A stretch of DNA of 64,000 bases from Acanthaster planci. Lineage: Eukaryota; Echinodermata; Asteroidea; Valvatida; Acanthasteridae. This document shows positions 24,133 to 34,799 of this stretch, piece after piece. Both the position numbers and the translations under genes were made by a program. Where the stretch lies: positions 508,469-572,468 of the forward strand of contig NW_019091519.1 of the NCBI RefSeq assembly GCF_001949145.1. Direction: 5' to 3'. Positions within the stretch are counted from its first letter, which is position 1; every line of letters begins with the position of its first letter. The notes under the pieces were generated by a model. The model made no database searches. It was not told where the DNA came from and saw nothing but the letters and a program-made list of their open reading frames with translations.

Positions 24133-27100
24133 TCATTTCTCTGGCAGATCCTCAAATTGCACGCTGTTGCTGTCATCCTGAGTTGAGGTGGTCGGCTCTT
24201 GTTGGTATGGCTTCTGCATTTCCTGATTCCAAGAAACCAACAATGCAGGAAAGGGTAACTAATATACACACATGAACTCCCAATGAGGTCACTAGTGAAG
24301 GTCTATGCAGCCGAGGGAAAAAGATCCCTCTTCGGGTCACCCAGAGGTCAAAGGGGGAGAGTAGATGTGAATTATCAACCAAATTATGTCAGTAACATCT
24401 GTGTCTTAAAATCCTCTATCTGAAATATCAAACGAGAAATCTTTTCAGGGTTTCATAATTGTGGACGCTGTAATGTGTCAAAATGGCGCATGATGTCTTG
24501 ACATGGTCTAGTTTACGCTGACTTAGCAAACCCAAAGTGACCATATTCCAGCCAACCAGAATAAAGAACCAAGAAGAGATGTGTTATTAAGGATGTTAGG
24601 TCTGGCTTACAAAGAAGGTGGAATGTCTAGACAGTGTGCTGCTATTTCACGCAACGTACATTTCGGCCCCTTCAGGCCTTCTGCTACAATGTGATGAGAA
24701 CCCTGCCATGAGCAATGCCCATCGTAAGATGTTAAATTTGGCTACTATAATGATTTTTTACAGGAGCAAATCTTTGTTTCTGATCACTACATCTACTGGC
24801 TTCCGTCTTTGGATGAATCAGTGGCAGCCATGAGCCACTGGCCACTTCGATCAGATAGCCACTCTGACTACAAGAGGCTACTATGAACAAACTGCTACAA
24901 CCGTCACGGCAGCGCAAACTGCTACGACCGCCACGGGCAGCAAGGACTGGCTTGCTACAATAAGAAGAGGCCCCTTATGACCAAGAGGCCACCATGACCA
25001 ACTGTCAACTGAAATCAAGTCATTACAATTATCACGTAATTAAAAGTGGTGACACGGTGGGGGGGACACGGGGCATAACACATCCATGTAGGGTGTCACA
25101 ATAGGTTCCTGTGCTGATGATGTCACGTACTGAGTACAAGTGTTCTTTATTCAAGGAGCCAGGTAAGGATAGCAGAGAGTTCCACAGGAAAGCGTACAAG
25201 TAACAAAGTATGACCTCACCAGAACATGGGCCTACTGACAATCGTATCGGCGTCACTACTGCCATTAAGCAATGTGGCTTTGGTTAAAATTTATCCTCAC
25301 CGTTCTGAGAAAGTCAACTAGTCTGTCGGCATCCACGCCCGTGGTTAGGTGGAGGACGTCCACAGGGTAGCGGTAACTGAGGAACTGGCTAGGCTGGATG
25401 CCAGCGGCACTGCGCACGTAGCGGAAAGTCTCCTAGAGGACAACGGGCAGAGGAGGATGGTTGGCATCTGTTAGACAAAAACTAACTAAACGGAATGCTT
25501 CAGTAAAAGTACGGTTCCGGGGGTAATTTGCAGGGAGGAAGTAGGGGTGGGGATGGGCTGGGGTTGGCTGAAGTTGAGGTATGATGATTCTTGGATGTGT
25601 CAATAGCTGACACCAGAATGACGCAATACAGCATCAGATTATAAAGAGCTGCATCATGATACTTGGCCGTGAAAAAAAACTGGGCCAAGACACCTGTGGA
25701 ATGAGAGCTGAGCCTCAATGACTATCTTGTGGACAATGCAGCATGTAGTAACGAACAGCACACAAGCCAGCTTAAAATTTATGTATCTCTAGATTAGTGA
25801 AATCTGAAAAAAAAGGAGTGGTAAGCGTTTTACAGACTTGTAAGCATCTAAAGAGATATAACCACATTGGAAAAGTACTCCCTTGCAGGGGGGGGAGAAT
25901 TTCTAAATGAATATACAACAAATGCCTTCTTTTCAAAATAGCTACTGCAACAACCACAGGTCAAGTCCAAGATCAGCATCTTTGACGTTGTGACATGATA
26001 TTGTAAAAAGGTGCTCCAGTTACACCTCTGGAAAGAGAGATTTGGGTAGAGGGCTTTCTCGCCAACAGGAGAAGCTTTTTTGGGGGGAGGGGGTCATGGA
26101 ATGGTTACCTTATCTTCAAGTAAGAATCCTCTGTAATATTTAGTATGCTCACCCAGGACTGGCTGTCGGTGCTGGCGACATCGAGGTCATTCAACTCTGC
26201 CCAGCTGAACAGCAGGGAATCCGTGGTCTCGCCAAAGGGATTGAAGTCAATCAGGAGGAACTTCCTCTATTGGAGACGACAGGCAAAACACAAACCAATT
26301 TCAATCATGTAATCTGATTCAATTCTCCCAGAGGTAAAAAAGACTACCCCTGGATCCAAAAAAAAAAAACCCCAGCTAAAAAGAAACCGTAACAAACAGA
26401 GAAAAAACAAGAAATGAAAACGAATTACCTTATCCTGGCGGTAGACGTCATATACATCTGTGACAGAAAGAAAAGGCTGAACTTGTAAGATAAATATTGT
26501 ATTTTGATCGATGCAAATGTGTGCCTGACTTTTCTTACAACTGAGATGCATGGGTACTCACGGTTCTGTGAGGTCGTGTGTGATGAAATCCGAGCTCTTG
26601 AGTAAAAGGAAGATATCGTTGACACAGGTACACTGTAACGTGTTTCCACAAGCAATCCAGTCTGAAACTTGTTTGGTCTCTCCCAAGCAGATGAATTTGA
26701 ACAAAAGGAGTTTGGGCATCTTCAGTGATCTAAGTATTTGTTACAACCTGCGAGAGGCATTTGTGCGCGTTGAGAACCGAATTACTCACAGTCATGGTCC
26801 AGAAAGTTCCCAGCTATGTGGCGGTCGTGAAAATCCTCAATCTCTTCGTGGATCTGCTCTGCCGAGGGTCCCAGGTCGGGGAAATAATTGGTATGATCTC
26901 GCTGTGATATACCTGGGTAGGAGTATGCCAAATTACTCATAACTTTGTCAACGTGTGAGCATTTCCTCCATCTCAGGCAGCATGATTTCACATTTACAAC
27001 AAAAACTGTAATTTCTAACAGATATTTCATTCGTAACCCTAACTCTGCCAGAAGTAAGCACAGTGCATCAGGTGAAAAAATTTGATGCACTTTGATGAAC

Positions 27101-29936
27101 TGGGCACCCAACAGCAGCCGAACAAACTGGCCATGTTGAGACGATGGGAGCTAATCCCATTGAGCAATGCCACTGTTGGATCTTGGTGTGACCGGCAACC
27201 ACAGACTCCCAGGCCGTTTGGCCTTAGAAAGAGTTGACCTATTGGATCTTGTTACACTTGACAGGCAATCATTGACAAATAAATGCAGTCTGATAGACCT
27301 GGCAGGGTTTCCAGCCAAAGTAGCCTTGGAGGGGTTGGAGTTAAAGAGAAACGTGCACGTACCGATGATGTCGTCATTCTTGACAAAGACACGGAACTCA
27401 GTTGCTTCAGATATGTCACACCACCTCCGCAAGACAAGCTGGAATGAACATCAAAACATTCATCAGACACAGCGAAATGCGAAGCACACTACGATGTCAT
27501 AGACGTATGTCCTAGAGATCTGATGCCGGTCAAACCTCCATTTCAAATTCTTACCTCATACTGTGTGTCTTGCGGGCCCTGTTCACAGTCAGTGCAGTGT
27601 TTGAACCTTTGTGGTGAAGAAAATTTAAAAATGTTGTGTGAATTTTGATGAAGGTGAATGAATTTAACTTCACCAAGCACACCAAACCTCAGGAATGAGT
27701 CGTGCATTACAGAAACTGGCCTTTAAGGAACAAGGTTTAATCTAACAATTTTCCTGTGCCAGACTGCAGATGCATGTTTCATATGTCTATGTTATGCTCT
27801 CTAAAAACAATCGCCCTGTCTTTTTCACAAATACAATAAACATAGAAACAAAAACAAGAAACATTACAAAGAAATGAAAACAAATTTCCAAAGTGCATCC
27901 CTTTGTACGGGACTCAAAGGGCTTTTCAAAGTGCGAAGTCTATTTTTCAAATCCCCACCTCTAGCTAGGAAACAGGTTCAGGTGTGACTTTTCTTACAAC
28001 TGAGATGCATGCGTACTCACGGTTCTGTGAGGTCGTGTGTGATGAAATCCGAGCTCTTGAGTAAAAGGAAGATATCGTTGACACAGGTACACTGTAACGT
28101 GTTTCCACAAGCAATCCAGGATGCATCCTGATGATGGAATTCATGAACCATTACAGTGGCCAACTAAAAATACGCGAAGAGTAACAACTTACAATCAACC
28201 CCGGACAAATGTCAGAATTTTCATGAGATTCTAACAATGCGATAGTTTCTGTGGCAACATCGATGAGTGGTGTACTTGAGGTGCTCAGAGTGTGTCCTTC
28301 AAGTTAGCAATAGTAGTTGGAAGTTATTTTCTACAAAAACAGCATAGGGCTTTCAACAACTACCCACTTTGGACAATAGATACTTCACATCTAAAGACTC
28401 CTGCAACAACTGAGGGTAAGGGAAAGACTGCACCCAAGACAAGTGCGTCTTCCTCCTGCATACCCAGGGGCCCTGCAAAATTTGACGCGCGTTTCTGAGA
28501 ACAGTGATTCAACCTTGTCCCTCACCCTGGGTGCACTCCAGTTGAGCTTGGGGAAAACCCTGCCACCGAGGTCCTGAATGGCTGCCCTGATGGACTCTTC
28601 CAGCCCTGGGAACGAAGGAATCTTGCTTGGGTTGCCGTCCTCCTCCTCTTCCTCGATAATATTGCTGGGCTCATCGTTGGGACTGAGGTTGCAAAGAAAA
28701 GGGTTAGTGTTATAACCACTGTTCTCAATTTAACAAACCCTAAATCTAAGAAATGAAAAGATAGATGAGAATAGAAGTCAACAAATTTTCTAGGAGAGGC
28801 AACTGAAGTTCTTTGAATTGAGCATCTTTTTGGCAACAAATTTCTGTTAATCGTGATCGAAACGATTCCAATTTCATTTTCTTTATAAATCATTTTGAAA
28901 CAACTGTGAAGAAGAAAACCAATATGCAGCAAATTTAGAGAGAATTTTGGTCAATTAGCATGCGATTAAATAGTCACTCTGAAGAGCCTATAATGGATCT
29001 TCCCTCAGTCTTCTTTGAGGCAACTGAGAGTGTGCAGCCCCAGCCAGTGACTTTGAGCAAAGCTGAGGTCCTTATCCGGCGGACTGGTTCATAAGGATGT
29101 ATTTATTGCAGGGTGGGGTTTTGTACATTATTCTGCAAGAAAAAAGTGTCAGGTAGTCAAAGCTGGGTGGGTCATTTCACGATGAGGTTGGGGCACAATT
29201 TCTGGCCATGTCCTTGCTACATCAGTAACTTTACCACCTGTCATGACCTGTAGAGTTGGTCATTTACTCTGTAAAAATAACACACCCCTCTGTATTCAGC
29301 CTTGCAAGATGTATAACAACGTCAATTAGGTTTCCACATGCAGGGAAATAACTGTTCATTTTTATGGAACCCACGTAACATTGACACCATCACAAACTGT
29401 GCCTCAATCTCATGGGATGACCCATTTACACAAAGATTCACTATGTACCTTGCAGGGAGGTATATTCCATCTGCGTCTAAATATTCTAGGAAGTCCTTGG
29501 AAAGCGGGATGACGTGGCTGCAATGTACATTGTAGAAACAAATCAGCATCATGAAATGGATGTGATTGAAGGTAAGCTGTAAAAATCTTTCAATTAGCTG
29601 GATGTCCATCAATCCTCTCAAAGACTACTGAGTGGAAATTATGGTAGAATTACTGAAAAATATCCCCCAATTAAAAATGTCAGAATTGCTACACCCACGT
29701 TGACATGTATCGGAACTTTCCATCAGATACTTTACGTTCACAAATAAAATGGGCCCAAAAAAACAGGGGTAGCCTACTTGAATGTCCTAAAATAAAACAA
29801 AAAACAAAACAGAAGTGTTTTTTGAATCCCTCCAAAATAGAGGCAGGCAAATCGTCTGCTACCTGTCGATGGTGATGTGTTTGAAGATTGGGTACCAGGA
29901 AGAGAAGCTACAATCCAGAACCTGTTGCTTCTTCAT
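24133..29936 (-). CDS. CDC123: CDC123 orthologue, eIF2 assembly factor (D123 family)
   Basis: Eleven coding exons in transcript order: 29936-29863, 29517-29449, 28682-28526, 28127-28021, 27606-27555, 27438-27363, 26912-26790, 26457-26429, 26266-26153, 25432-25301 and 24222-24133. The sum is 1023 bp, 340 aa plus stop, against 336 in human; every junction is in phase with GT-AG ends. Family landmarks: [16 protein letters not shown] at the N-terminus, an acidic run at residues 58-63, [11 protein letters not shown] (about 90-100), [27 protein letters not shown] (154-160), [11 protein letters not shown], and IDFNPFG (235-241), the metal/ATP-site motif of this ATP-grasp fold. The family binds eIF2-gamma in the cytosol and promotes eIF2 complex assembly. 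The last exon (an acidic, polar tail ending FEDLPEK) has no strong homology but fits phase exactly. Intron 7 holds an extra copy of most of exon 4. Confidence 0.96.
26526..26660 (-). repeat. Extra copy of most of CDC123 exon 4 plus its donor, in intron 7
   Basis: These 135 bp match 27985-28119 with one difference. The copy holds exon 4 from its fourth codon (TGG) to its end, the GTGAGT donor and 36 bp of following intron, but not the authentic acceptor or first three codons. By chance a TTTCAG|A lies at the break on the gene strand. Splicing exon 7 to it would stay in frame, but joining its donor to exon 8 gives TGA as the third complete codon of exon 8, so inclusion would make a poison exon. 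The pyrimidine tract is poor. Order: exon 7 (26790-26912), this copy, exon 8 (26429-26457). Confidence 0.9.
27985..28119 (-). repeat. Source copy of the exon-4 duplication
   Basis: The region includes the authentic CDC123 exon 4 (28021-28127, acceptor CAG at 28128-28130) and its donor. It is 135 bp long with one mismatch to 26526-26660, in direct orientation and 1459 bp apart. Confidence 0.9.
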
Positions 29937-32863
29937 GATGCTACAAGCGATGGCCTTTCAAACCTGGTTCAATAGTCGCTCAAATCTGAAAATGAAAAAG
30001 CAACGTCACAAAATCCAAAAGCATGCAAACAAACAAAAACTCAGACAGTTCCATCGTCTGTGACCATATAGTCACCAGGTCCATCATTTCACCACCTACT
30101 GTCAAGTCTCATTATTTTTAGTGGTAAAATGAGGGATCTGGCGAGTATATCACGGTTGTTAAACAAGGACATTGCTTGACACCGCGCCGTGTGCATGAAC
30201 CCTGTGAGAATGGTCTCACAAATTCTAGATGTTTCCTACATAAAAGCAAGCCTTCAATTCGTACACTGCTAACTTTGACTCTTTAAAACGTAACCACTTT
30301 CTGTTGGCTTAATTAGCGTTATAAATGGAGGTTCCAAAATATACAATACCCCAATATTTGACCAGAGTTAACAGCGTTGAATTTTCCAAGATAAACGTCT
30401 ACTGCTTTTCATACCCTTTTCATCATAAGGATCGTAGAGGGGAAGGAAACGATCGCATCAAGTACTCAACCAGCCAGCCGGCCAACTTCACTTATTATAT
30501 CGTGATACCTAGACTCCTTGTCGCCGCGCCTGAAACACACAGCATTCTGTGAGGGCACCCATCTGGTACATTATCTATCCAAATATTGACGGCTGTTTTG
30601 TGTCGCATTAAAATCGAGTGCTTATCCCCAACGCTTTTGTAAGGTCTCACACCCGACCAGTGTGTCCACGGGTATGGGTTGGGACACAAAGCAAAACCGC
30701 AGAGCGCCGAGAACGAGACATTATTGTCATTCGGCCTCCAAACAGAAATTACAAATGCCTCTTTTTCTTTTTCACACGATCTCGAATATTTCGCATCAGG
30801 TTATTTTTCCTACTTGAGAGAGAATCTTCGTGCACAGGCGCAGCCGCCTGTAGGAAGCTTGAAATTGTTAGGATAGGGCCTCAAGCAGTCTATCGAGCCC
30901 GCTCCGATCCGCGTAAGTTCGACTACATCCCCCGGCCCTGAGCAAGTTGAAAAGTACTTGGATACCTCCGTCTTTGACTCGGACTTTTTCACGCGATGGG
31001 AGTATATGACTTACTGTAAACAGAACTGGTGTTAGGCCTCGATCATAGACTAGACCTCAAACTTTATCTCAGATCTTCTGTCTTATATACCTAGACATAG
31101 CCATAATTTGTTTCAGACCTCGATCTGTTCTGAGGTGCCAATCTAACATAACTGATAGGCCTATATAAGTATACGTGAGTTCACGGAGTAAAGAAAGTAT
31201 CTAAATTAACAGAATTCATTCGACTGGTGTCCACTAGTGTCTCTTACATTCCAGCAGTTCAACCGCTTCATCGGCCATAGCTACCACAACGTCTTCTTTG
31301 AGACTAACAGTGTTCCACTTCAAACGGGTTCATTACATTACCCATTCTCATCTGGTCAAGCGCACGCACATGTACTTTGCTCGCATTTTATGTAAATCAA
31401 CATCTTTCCCGCTCGACATCCGCACATCATGATGACTAGGCCTATCTCATGCGGACGAGATCATACATAGTGCCTGAAAGGAATATTCAATTTTATAGTA
31501 AGTACGCTTTGCTAGCTTGCAAGATATAAATCTCGTCAACGGCGGATCCAAATCCAAATTTCTGGGAGCACAGGTGGCGGAACGATTTTCAAAGTGGGGT
31601 GGCTATTGTGAGACCATCAGGCATCAGTCATTAATAGGCTGATCAATTCAGCTCATAGGACCTGCAAAAGTGGGAGGGGCATGCCCCGGTCGAAAAAGTG
31701 GGGGAGGGGCCCGCTTCCGCCGCCGGGGGGTGGGCTTTTGGAGACCCCAAAATCGGATTTGTTGTGTGTACCATGTTATTGATTCTGTCATCCTAAAATG
31801 GCAGATGTAAAGTTAGTACGTATTAGTATTGTAATAGAGCCAAAACTATGGTTAGAGTTTATGTTCATTTTGTGCACAAGTTTAGTTCAGATGTCCCCTC
31901 CTTGTTGAAATCGTCAACAAGTCGTGTTTGCTGTCAATACACCATTGCTTAGTATTTTACCGGTTCGTTAGTGGTATGAAGTTTGTTTCTGCATTCAATT
32001 GGAGACCCTGAACAATAGAGGACAATAAGGTCCCCGATTGACAGAGGTTCCCCGATTGAAAACTGTGTACAAAAATTTATGGGTGATCTTCTAAAAAAGT
32101 TGAAGTACAAACAAAAGAGGAACAATACTGGGTCCCCAATTGCAGGCAGAAACACACTTGTGTGTGTGTGTGTGGTGGGCCGTTGTAAACAAGGTGTAAT
32201 GCAAAGTCATTTTGAATAGAATTATCATTTTTTGCTGGCTGATCCAGGTGACATTATGATGGAGCTCTGGCTGTGTTTGTGTAGGTAGCTGCGTGTAGTA
32301 TTCCGATCCACCCAACTTTTTTTTTTTACTTTTTGTCAATAAGCCGCCCTTTTTCATCAGCAATATCCTATTTTCCCAGAGATTTCAGTTTATTCCCTGT
32401 GATTTAACTTCTGGAGAAATGCTGAGGAATTACGAGGAATATAAGTTTAATTTGCATTTATTGTTTTACTCACGTTTAAAAGGAACTACCTATGTTCAGC
32501 AGTTTTATAGGATTGCTGACATAACGTGCGTCGTATGGAAAAAAACACCAGATTCCTGGTATTAATACCCGAAAGAGCGGACGTTACATCACACCGGATA
32601 TTCAGTGCTGTTCTAGGTACAGGCTTTGTACTTTTGAAAATGCACTTCTTGGCACGGGGACCTGGAAATGACGCATTTAGTGTCCCGTACTATTTATGTT
32701 CGACAATTTCCGCCACAAAAAAAAAGATAAAAAGGCAGGGGACATATAGGGGGCCTACACAATGCCTTGACGTGGAGTGCCAATATCGAGAATTGTGGAC
32801 TCGAGTGACGGTATAACGAAATACACATTCGTCTCATCACTAGAATCACCAGCAGCCAAAACA
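29937..32863. other. Intergenic region between CDC123 and the GPCR
   Basis: The two genes are divergent, so both promoters should lie here. I see no clear TATA or initiator signal. Around 31550-31740 is a GC-rich patch with GTGGGAGGGG and GCGGCGGATCC strings, typical of a degenerate dispersed repeat. A GT microsatellite lies at about 32159-32174. Small open frames are not convincing. Confidence 0.55.
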
Positions 32864-33994
32864 ATGGCGTATTCCTCGCACATAACGTTCCAGGAGTCGG
32901 CTCTCGTGTTAAACACCACTCCAGAGGTGGAATCAACCCCTCATCGGCTGAACTCAACTCTTAGTTCCTCATCTAATGCGCCGTACACCCACATCGAGTT
33001 CACCTGTCTTTCTGTCGTCCTTTCTATCCTGATAATCCTTGCAATCATCGGCAATAGCCTGGTGTTGGTTGCTATGGCCAGGACCAAGAAAATCAGGACT
33101 GTTACTAATGCGTTCGTGGCCAACCTCAGCGCGTCCGATTGCCTAGGCAGTTTTGCTCTTCTCTGGAGCGTGCCGGGTATGGTAAGCACTACTCCAGGCT
33201 TCCCGCTGGAGTCTGACGTCCCGTGTGTGATGGCAGCTGTTCTGGTGCACCTGACCGTAGGCTGCAGCCTGTACAGCCTCGTCAACATTGCTCTGAACCG
33301 GTACATATTAGTAACCAAGCCCAAGGAGACCTACCAGTGGTTGTACACACGTAATAAGATTGCCTTGATGGTCCTTGGCTCCTGGCTCGTACCTTTATGC
33401 GCCTGTATTATACCCCCATTCGGTGGTATCGGTGAATTCGGCTTCGATTCAATGACCCGCACCTGTACAGTAAATACAACTCATCCAGCAGCTGACACAT
33501 ACAAAGTTATTCAATTAGCAGTTTTGTTCCCGACTTCATGTGTTGTCCTCGTTTCTTACCTCCTGATTTGGCGACACGTCAGACGTCATTTCAACAGGCG
33601 CCAAGAACACGACACTCTCTACTCAACTGATAAAAGCACAGGTAGGTCCACACAGCCAAACGATGGTGAACCCGTAGCTTGTGACGCCCATAGTCATACA
33701 CCTACTTTGCCACTTCAACAAGCACACAGCTCTGATCAGGGCCATCGTATCAAGAGGGACCAACTTGCCGTTACCAAGAACCTCTCCATCGTCATCTTGG
33801 TCTTCGTGATTTCCTTTGCGCCCTTAGCCATCATGATGGTCGCCAAGAGCACCCGTTTCTACCTTTACGGCGAAATGTTCCTGTTGGTCAGCAACTGCAC
33901 AAATCCACTCCTTTATGCCGCTAAGCATCCACACTTGGGGCCTGTGTTGCGAGCCATGATCCGGTGCAAATGTTCAAGCGACAGAGATGCCTAA
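32864..33994 (+). CDS. Rhodopsin-class GPCR, Tre1/Moody/GPR84-like, intronless
   Basis: A single open frame of 376 aa with seven hydrophobic segments (about 45-70, 82-105, 120-147, 165-186, 213-237, 304-327, 336-353). Landmarks: GNSLVLVA in TM1, NLSASDCLGS in TM2, NRY at 145-147 in place of DRY, FGFDSMTRTC in extracellular loop 2, VISFAP in TM6 in place of CWxP, and NPLLY at 347-351. C121 and C201 would form the TM3-ECL2 disulfide. N-glycosylation sites NTT and NST lie in the N-terminal tail. The NRY and GxFGxD features place it near Tre1, Moody, GPR84 and melatonin-related receptors; the ligand is unknown. I chose the ATG at 32864 (AAAACAATGG context); the open frame extends upstream to 32777 but begins there with GTG. 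Confidence 0.9.
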   Translation: MAYSSHITFQESALVLNTTPEVESTPHRLNSTLSSSSNAPYTHIEFTCLSVVLSILIILAIIGNSLVLVAMARTKKIRTVTNAFVANLSASDCLGSFALLWSVPGMVSTTPGFPLESDVPCVMAAVLVHLTVGCSLYSLVNIALNRYILVTKPKETYQWLYTRNKIALMVLGSWLVPLCACIIPPFGGIGEFGFDSMTRTCTVNTTHPAADTYKVIQLAVLFPTSCVVLVSYLLIWRHVRRHFNRRQEHDTLYSTDKSTGRSTQPNDGEPVACDAHSHTPTLPLQQAHSSDQGHRIKRDQLAVTKNLSIVILVFVISFAPLAIMMVAKSTRFYLYGEMFLLVSNCTNPLLYAAKHPHLGPVLRAMIRCKCSSDRDA

Positions 33995-34067
33995 GCCTTA
34001 TTTGTTTGCCACATCCACAACCAAAAATCTACTTTTCAGCCCAACTATAACATTTCTGCAAATCACA

Positions 34068-34073
34068 AATAAA
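34068..34073 (+). terminator. Polyadenylation signal of the GPCR gene
   Basis: AATAAA 73 bp after the GPCR stop codon, the first on this strand after the gene. Confidence 0.6.
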
Positions 34074-34188
34074 ACTGACCTAAAACAGAAAAGTGGTGCT
34101 GAGTAGGAACAAAACGTCTGGGTATTATCATCATGAGTGACTGAAGTGTAACCAACAAGTCCACCCGCCGACTGTTTGGTGTTTGCCC

Positions 34189-34524
34189 TCAGTAAACTTC
34201 ACGTGCGGAGCACAGCTTGAGAACCTTGTCATCATCTATAAGCTGTAACATTCGACCAATGTTAAAGTTCGCAGGATCAGTGTGGGAATCAAACATCACT
34301 GGAGTGGCCCTGCCTAATGCTTTGCCATATGGGATGTAACAGCTAAACTGGACAATCTTGAGGTCAGACATAATCAAATTGTTTTGCCAAATCACTGCCC
34401 AAGTCACCCCGACTATTGCCATCAACTCTTGCCAACACTCGATTAGCGTCAAGGCGTAATCTAAGAAACTCACACTATCTACAAATACCAAGAGATAGGA
34501 CCACCCATTGCCAATGGTCTCCAT
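34189..34524 (-). CDS. Hypothetical open frame, 111 aa
   Basis: An ATG-initiated frame with good context (GGAAATGG) and balanced composition. It starts with two moderately hydrophobic stretches (about 9-30 and 34-55), then a polar half containing FDSHTDPANFNIGRMLQLID and ending CSAREVY. I recognise no family. It could be a single-exon gene, an isolated exon or a relic of a mobile element; chance is also possible at this length. It lies 195 bp beyond the GPCR stop, convergent with it. Confidence 0.25.
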   Translation of the reverse strand: METIGNGWSYLLVFVDSVSFLDYALTLIECWQELMAIVGVTWAVIWQNNLIMSDLKIVQFSCYIPYGKALGRATPVMFDSHTDPANFNIGRMLQLIDDDKVLKLCSAREVY

Positions 34525-34595
34525 TTCCTATACTGTAACATGTTTTTAGATTGACGTTATTACACTTTTTATTTCATTGTTCCTTCATGTCTAAA

Positions 34596-34799
34596 GGCGC
34601 CTTTCCATAGGCCTAATGCGCGTCAGCACTTGCGCCAAGCGTTGCACATCCGTCAAAATGGCTCTTTGGCGATTTTGACGGCCGAACGCAACCAACACAT
34701 GTGTTATGTTTAGGGGTCGATTTTTGTGTCCGTGGAAGTGAAACGCATGAACGCATCGTGTACGCAACGCACCCAAAAACGTACATATGGAAAGGCGCC
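34596..34799. mobile_element. MITE with 14-bp perfect terminal inverted repeats
   Basis: GGCGCCTTTCCATA at 34596-34609 and its reverse complement at 34786-34799 bound a 204-bp non-coding, relatively GC-rich element. No target duplication is obvious, so the superfamily is open. Confidence 0.75.

Noticed and set aside
26550-26942. Plus-strand open frame of 130 codons
   Set aside because: It lies opposite CDC123 exon 7 and the duplicated exon; it is a shadow of the minus-strand gene.
27167-27502. Plus-strand open frame of 111 codons
   Set aside because: It is antisense to CDC123 exon 6 and its neighbouring introns, with no motif of its own.
30618-30941. Open frame of 107 codons between CDC123 and the GPCR
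   Set aside because: Arg/Phe-rich composition looks like translated non-coding sequence; no domain.
32777-32863. 29-codon N-terminal extension of the GPCR
   Set aside because: The frame starts with GTG, and the first ATG (32864) has a good context and leaves a normal-length N-terminal tail.
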